Shown here: in pieces, positions 8,391-11,540 of the stretch
Position numbering within the stretch: the stretch's first letter is position 1
How the letters are laid out: the number at the start of each line of letters is the position of its first letter
NCBI GenBank assembly: GCA_916050055.1
Contig: CAJZJY010000021.1
Coordinates: 1 to 11,540 of the forward strand
DNA: 11,540 nucleotides
From: an uncultured Streptococcus sp.
GTDB taxonomy: Bacteria; Bacillota; Bacilli; Lactobacillales; Aerococcaceae
Direction of reading: 5' to 3'
Position numbers and translations under genes: made by a program
Notes under the pieces: generated by a model
Databases searched by the model: none
Seen by the model: only the letters and a program-made list of their open reading frames with translations
What the model was told of the DNA's origin: nothing

Positions 8391-8812
8391 TGTTAAAACA
8401 AATTCCTAAAATTTTAAGCCCAGAACTTGTGAAATATTTAATGGAAATGGGACATGGAGATGAATTGGTACTTGCGGATGCAAACTTCCCAGCTCATCGT
8501 ATCGGCCAACGAGTGATTCGTATGGACGGACATGGTGTTCCAGTGGCTTTAGAAGCAATTTTACAAGTATTGCCATTAGATACTTACAGTTCATATCAAG
8601 CAGGATTAATGCAAGTCGTTCCGGGAGATCCAACTGTTCCAGTGATTTGGGATGAATATAAACGTCTCTTAGAAGAAAGTCACCCAGGAGCAGCGATTAA
8701 AGAGTTCGAACGATTTGAATTTTACGAACAAGCTAAAGACGCTTATCTTGTGATTCAAACGGGAGAAAGTGCCTTGTACGGAAACATCATTTTGAAAAAA
8801 GGTGTTTTATAA
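8390..8812 (+). CDS. fucU: L-fucose mutarotase
   Basis: FucU (RbsD/FucU family) interconverts the alpha and beta anomers of L-fucose, supplying the form used by FucI. The length of 140 residues equals E. coli FucU, and similarity runs end to end: the opening LSPELVKYLMEMGHGDE with the conserved H22, then ADANFPAH (29-36), the RFEFYEQAKDAY block (108-119) and the C-terminal GESALYGNIILKKGVL. Conserved Tyr are at Y112 and Y130. The start overlaps the kinase stop in TAATG, a typical sign of translational coupling, with AGAGAGGA a few bases upstream inside the kinase gene. FucU separates this pathway from a rhamnose pathway, which would use the unrelated RhaM. The gene is complete and ordinary. 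Confidence 0.93.
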   Translation: MLKQIPKILSPELVKYLMEMGHGDELVLADANFPAHRIGQRVIRMDGHGVPVALEAILQVLPLDTYSSYQAGLMQVVPGDPTVPVIWDEYKRLLEESHPGAAIKEFERFEFYEQAKDAYLVIQTGESALYGNIILKKGVL

Positions 8813-8841
8813 ACTTACTTACTAGTTAGGAGAGAAAAATT

Positions 8842-9993
8842 ATGTCAACATTTTATGTACCAGCTATTAACTTAATCGGAAGAGGAGTCGTTAAAGAAAT
8901 TGGACCTTACGTAAAAGACCTAGGATATCATAAAGCTCTTTTAGTAACGGATAAATTTATCGAATCAAGTGATATTCTTCCCAAAGTAACAGGACCTTTA
9001 AAAGAAGCAGGTGTGGACTTCGTTGTTTACTCTGATGTAGAACCAAACCCAACTTGTAAAAACGTTAACGATGGGGTGGCTGCAGTTAAAGAAAACAACT
9101 GTGACTTCATCATCAGCTTGGGTGGAGGTTCACCTCAAGACTGTGCAAGCTGTATTTCAGTAATTGCAACAAACGGTGGTAAACCACAAGACTATGAAGG
9201 ATTACACAAATCTGCTAAAAAAGGTTTACCAGTTGTAGCAATCAATACAACTGCAGGTACTTCAGCTGAAATTACAATCAACTACGTAATTACAGACGAA
9301 GAAAGAAAAGTTAAAATGGTAATGGTTGATAAAAACAGCCTAGCTTTAATCTCTGTAAACGACCCTGAATTAATGGTATCCAAACCAGTAGCATTAACTG
9401 CAGCAACAGGTATGGATGCTTTAACTCATGCGGTTGAAGCTTTAGTAACTCCAGGTGCTTACGACGTTACTAAGAAATTATCAATTGGTGCGATTGAATT
9501 AATTAAAGAATACTTACCACGTGCTGTTAAAGATGGTCATGACATCGAAGCTCGTGAAGGTATGGTGAGCGCAATCTTCTTAGGCGGTATGTCATTCAAC
9601 AACGCTGGACTTGGTTATGTTCACTCAATGGCTCACCAATTAGGTGCTGTTTACAAACTTCCACACGGTGTATGCTGTGCTATGTTATTACCAATTATCG
9701 AACGCGAAAATGCAAAACGTGTTCCAGCTGCATTCCGTGATGTTGCAAAAGCTTTAGGTTTACAAACTGAAGGTAAATCTGACGAAGAATGTGCAGCATA
9801 TGCAATCAAAGAAATCGAAACTCTTTCTGAAACAGTAGGTATTCCTAAGAAATTAACTGAATTAGGAATTGAAGAAAAAGACTTCGACTTCGAATATCTA
9901 TCTAAGAATGCGTTAATCGATGCTTGTGCACCTGGTAACCCATTCATGCCAACATTAGAAGAAACAATTGCTTTCTACAAAGAATTGTTCTAA
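8842..9993 (+). CDS. fucO: Lactaldehyde reductase / 1,2-propanediol oxidoreductase
   Basis: This group III iron-dependent alcohol dehydrogenase most likely reduces L-lactaldehyde to L-1,2-propanediol with NADH, regenerating NAD+ after fucose cleavage. The 383 residues match E. coli FucO in length (382). The nucleotide-binding GGGSPQD lies at 94-100, with D37 (LVTDKF) at the position that favours NADH. The iron ligands can be assigned as D192 and H196 (MDALTHAVEA), H261 (YVHSMAHQLG) and H275 (LPHG). AGGAGAG at 8828-8834 supports the ATG at 8842, 29 bases after fucU. It is the last gene before a strong terminator. Related enzymes act on 1,3-propanediol or other alcohols, so the assignment relies on operon context as well as on the sequence. 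Confidence 0.9.
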   Translation: MSTFYVPAINLIGRGVVKEIGPYVKDLGYHKALLVTDKFIESSDILPKVTGPLKEAGVDFVVYSDVEPNPTCKNVNDGVAAVKENNCDFIISLGGGSPQDCASCISVIATNGGKPQDYEGLHKSAKKGLPVVAINTTAGTSAEITINYVITDEERKVKMVMVDKNSLALISVNDPELMVSKPVALTAATGMDALTHAVEALVTPGAYDVTKKLSIGAIELIKEYLPRAVKDGHDIEAREGMVSAIFLGGMSFNNAGLGYVHSMAHQLGAVYKLPHGVCCAMLLPIIERENAKRVPAAFRDVAKALGLQTEGKSDEECAAYAIKEIETLSETVGIPKKLTELGIEEKDFDFEYLSKNALIDACAPGNPFMPTLEETIAFYKELF

Positions 9994-10024
9994 TCGGTAA
10001 AACAAAAATATTCGTATAGCTTTT

Positions 10025-10079
10025 AAACGTGGAGTATTGTCACCCCCCAGTGAAACGTCAATGCTCCACGTTTTATTTT
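10025..10079 (+). terminator. Rho-independent terminator with nested hairpin, end of fuc operon
   Basis: Arms at 10025-10039 and 10059-10073 form a 15-bp stem (one G-U pair), and the 3' arm runs into TTTTATTTT. The 19-base loop contains a second small hairpin, TCAC (10040-10043) with GTGA (10050-10053), closing a C-rich loop. It lies 32 bases after fucO and should end the fucose transcript. Confidence 0.9.
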
Positions 10080-10091
10080 CACGGAAATTTA

Positions 10092-10105
10092 TGAAAACGC
10101 ATTAA
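10092..10105 (+). promoter_or_regulatory. Possible cre (CcpA) site
   Basis: TGAAAACGCATTAA agrees with the catabolite-response consensus TGWAARCGYTWNCW at 12 of 14 positions. It lies just upstream of the -35 box of the downstream promoter, a position where CcpA binding can activate or repress. One imperfect match in AT-rich DNA is weak evidence, but the location supports it. Confidence 0.45.
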
Positions 10106-10112
10106 TTTGTGC

Positions 10113-10141
10113 TTGATATTTGATGAGACCTGGTCTAGTAT
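10113..10141 (+). promoter_or_regulatory. Sigma-A promoter for the EIIA-yajC unit
   Basis: A -35 box TTGATA (10113-10118) is separated by exactly 17 bases from a -10 box TAGTAT (10136-10141). Transcription would start near 10147, giving a leader of about 25 bases. It lies between the fuc terminator and the EIIA start, where a promoter is needed. Confidence 0.65.
10126..10136. promoter_or_regulatory. Palindromic operator candidate inside the promoter
   Basis: AGACC-T-GGTCT is a perfect 5+5 inverted repeat in the promoter spacer that touches the first base of the -10 box. A bound repressor would block RNA polymerase. The TGGTCTAG part resembles half of the operators of GntR/HutC-family sugar regulators such as NagR. 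Three near copies of GTATTAA follow at about 10138-10159 and may also matter. The regulator is not encoded in the window. Confidence 0.45.
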
Positions 10142-10171
10142 TAAGGTATTAAGTATTTAGGAGGAAATGGA

Positions 10172-10612
10172 ATGATAGGGTTAATTCTTACTGGGCATGG
10201 ACAATTTGCTGTTGGAGTGGGACAAGCGCTAGAGATGATCGCCGGAAAACAAGCAGCATATCGCGTGGTACCATTTTTGGAAAGTGATCCAATGGATGCT
10301 CTTGAAAATAATTTAAGAAACGCAATGGCTGAATTGCAAGAAGAAACAGAAGGGATCGTTGTATTTGCGGACCTTTTAGGTGGAAGTCCATTCAAGGCTG
10401 CCATGTTAGCTTCTGTAGATTTTGAAAATGTGGAAGTAGTCGTGGGAACGAACTTACCAATGTTAATTGAAATTGCAATGTTACGTGAATTCGCTGCAAG
10501 TGCGCAAGATGTGGTAACACAAAGCTTATTAGCAGGGAAAGATGCTATTCAACATGTTAGTCTTCCGACGATTCAGCAAAACGATATTGATGATGACGAG
10601 GATGGAATTTAA
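10172..10612 (+). CDS. PTS EIIA, mannose/fructose/sorbose family
   Basis: This 146-residue cytoplasmic EIIA belongs to the mannose family (ManX N-terminal domain / AgaF type). It has the phosphohistidine H9 in ILTGHGQFA and the conserved FADLLGGSPFKAA (65-77) with D67; later TNLPMLIEIAM (93-103) also fits the family. Such proteins receive phosphate from HPr and pass it to a mannose-family EIIB. The C-terminus is a short acidic tail (DIDDDED). A strong AGGAGG (10159-10164) lies seven bases before the ATG. The gene is first in its unit and is followed, with a TAATG overlap, by yajC. No EIIB, EIIC or EIID of this family is in the window, so it must serve partners elsewhere, act in regulation, or be a remnant. 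The sequence appears intact. Confidence 0.9.
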   Translation: MIGLILTGHGQFAVGVGQALEMIAGKQAAYRVVPFLESDPMDALENNLRNAMAELQEETEGIVVFADLLGGSPFKAAMLASVDFENVEVVVGTNLPMLIEIAMLREFAASAQDVVTQSLLAGKDAIQHVSLPTIQQNDIDDDEDGI

Positions 10613-10887
10613 TGGATGCAAATATTATTTTAGTAAGTTCCCTAACATTTATCGTATTCGTTGTTGTGATTTTAGGAATCTATTATATCTTCTCAAGAAA
10701 AAATATGAAGCGTCAACAACAATATTTCGAAAAACTACATGCCAATCTACAAGTTGGCAAACGTGTAATCTGTGCCAATGGGTTATACGGCACGGTAAAA
10801 AAAATGGATGAAGAGAAAGTGGATGTAGAAATTGCAAGAGGCATTGTGATTACAGTATCTCGTTATGCGATTTCAGAAATCCTATAG
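10612..10887 (+). CDS. YajC-family membrane protein
   Basis: This 91-residue YajC-family protein has one N-terminal membrane helix (about residues 5-27), a basic segment (SRKNMKRQQQ) and a small cytoplasmic domain with the family's core pattern LQVGKRVICANGLYGTVKK (46-64), followed by VDVEIARGIVITVSRYAI. Classical YajC is an accessory of the SecDF protein translocase. YajC-like genes are also found at the end of mannose-family PTS operons in streptococci and relatives, and this copy, directly after EIIA with a one-base TAATG overlap, probably belongs to that group. GAGG at 10598-10601 inside the EIIA gene can serve as ribosome binding site. Whether it is the cell's only YajC or a PTS-linked paralogue cannot be told from the window. 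Confidence 0.85.
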   Translation: MDANIILVSSLTFIVFVVVILGIYYIFSRKNMKRQQQYFEKLHANLQVGKRVICANGLYGTVKKMDEEKVDVEIARGIVITVSRYAISEIL

Positions 10888-10898
10888 TCGGTGAAGGT

Positions 10899-11384
10899 AT
10901 GCAATCTTTTTTTGGAGAATTTTATACTGGAAAAGATGGGAAAGATTATTTCTATCTTCCATTCCTAAAGACGGTTTATCATATCCCTAAAGACGATTTA
11001 GTCACATTTAATGCCTTTAGACATCGTTTTGTTATTGCGTTTGCCCTGGGAGCTATTTTTTATAGTTTCTTTCCGGCAGATGTATTACTATGTGTTTTTG
11101 TAGGTGCTTTATTTTATGCGCTGTCGACAGTAGCGTATCTGAAAAGTATCCTTCCAAAATATATTGTCAAAAAGGGAGTCCAAGAAGGAGAACTTGAGCA
11201 GGCGCAGGAAAACGAGCAACAAGGTTCGCTTGCTAAAACTTTACTGATTAGTTTAGCGGGTGTGGTCATTATCGCTGGAAGCTTCTTTGTTTCTGGTGAA
11301 ATGTTGAATCGAATGATCATCGTTCTTTTCGGTGTCATTGTAACGATTAGTGGCACAAGTTCGATTATTGGAAAATCAAAATAG
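10899..11384 (+). CDS. Membrane protein of unknown function, four predicted helices
   Basis: I do not recognise a named family for this 161-residue protein. The first ~42 residues are polar and aromatic-rich (GEFYTGKDGKDYFYLPFLKT), followed by two hydrophobic segments (about 43-60 and 62-80). A charged central loop comes next (about 82-110, rich in Glu, Gln and Lys), then two more hydrophobic segments (about 112-131 and 136-155) and a basic end. This suggests two helical hairpins joined by a cytoplasmic loop. The ATG at 10899 is 12 bases after yajC; GGTGA at 10890-10894 can pair with the 16S tail, but the spacing is tight, so translation may depend on yajC. It is the last gene before a terminator and probably works with the EIIA-yajC pair at the membrane, which is inferred from position only. 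Confidence 0.75.
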   Translation: MQSFFGEFYTGKDGKDYFYLPFLKTVYHIPKDDLVTFNAFRHRFVIAFALGAIFYSFFPADVLLCVFVGALFYALSTVAYLKSILPKYIVKKGVQEGELEQAQENEQQGSLAKTLLISLAGVVIIAGSFFVSGEMLNRMIIVLFGVIVTISGTSSIIGKSK

Positions 11385-11393
11385 AAATTCAAA

Positions 11394-11421
11394 GGGGCTT
11401 AGAATCTAAGCTTCTTTTTTT
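11394..11421 (+). terminator. Rho-independent terminator after the EIIA-yajC unit
   Basis: GGGGCTTAG, loop AAT, CTAAGCTTC forms a 9-bp stem (two G-U pairs) that runs directly into seven T. It starts ten bases after the stop codon of the membrane-protein gene and should end the second transcript. Confidence 0.85.
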
Positions 11422-11540
11422 GCATAAAAATAGTTCGACAAACTTGTGAAGAAATTATAAAAACTTATTTACAGTATCATTATTTTTATGAAAAACAGAC
11501 TAATTAGAAACAGTGGATATATAATGTTTTACATAAGTAG
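11422..11540. other. AT-rich tail with no recognisable gene; weak promoter-like boxes
   Basis: No coding sequence is visible. TCGACA (11435-11440) and TATAAA (11456-11461), 15 bases apart, could be a weak promoter for a gene beyond the edge, and a TATAAT occurs at 11520-11525 without a good -35 box. In DNA this AT-rich such matches occur easily by chance. Confidence 0.35.

Noticed and set aside
10542..10811. Open frame in another + frame across the EIIA-yajC joint
   Set aside because: Both real genes have clear family motifs and coupled TAATG signals; the overlapping frame has a random-looking composition.
1..11540. Mobile elements, CRISPR arrays, prophage or tRNA genes
   Set aside because: No transposase-like frame, spaced repeats, integrase or tRNA-like cloverleaf was seen; the genes form ordinary compact metabolic operons.

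Overview
The window looks like chromosomal DNA from a low-GC Gram-positive bacterium, most likely in the Lactobacillales (Streptococcus, Carnobacteriaceae or a similar group). The signs are AT-rich coding sequence, strong AGGAGG-type ribosome binding sites, a lipoprotein-type binding protein, PTS parts and a CcpA-like site. The genus cannot be fixed from sequence alone. All genes are on the + strand and tightly packed, and I found no mobile element, CRISPR array, tRNA or rRNA.

Region 1 (27-9993) is an L-fucose utilisation operon with its promoter and regulator cut off at the left edge. The order is fucA (fuculose-1-phosphate aldolase), fucI (fucose isomerase), a lactose/cellobiose-family PTS EIIB and EIIA pair, a ribose-type ABC importer (ATPase, permease, lipoprotein), a rhamnulokinase-family sugar kinase, fucU (fucose mutarotase) and fucO (lactaldehyde reductase). 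The inferred route is as follows: the ABC system imports fucose, FucU interconverts its anomers, FucI makes fuculose, the kinase makes fuculose-1-phosphate, FucA splits it to DHAP and L-lactaldehyde, and FucO reduces lactaldehyde to 1,2-propanediol. A strong hairpin terminator with a nested C-rich hairpin closes the unit (10025-10079).

Region 2 (about 10092-11421) is a second, short transcription unit. It has a possible cre site, a promoter with a palindrome between its -35 and -10 boxes, a mannose-family PTS EIIA, a YajC-family protein and a four-helix membrane protein of unknown function, then a terminator. The last ~120 bases hold no recognisable gene.

The notable feature is PTS parts without a PTS transporter. 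A Lac-family EIIB/EIIA pair with intact phosphorylation residues sits inside an ABC-importer operon, and a mannose-family EIIA with YajC sits just downstream. No EIIC or EIID is encoded in the window. The two sets may pass phosphate in regulation, serve membrane subunits encoded elsewhere, or be remnants of replaced PTS transporters.
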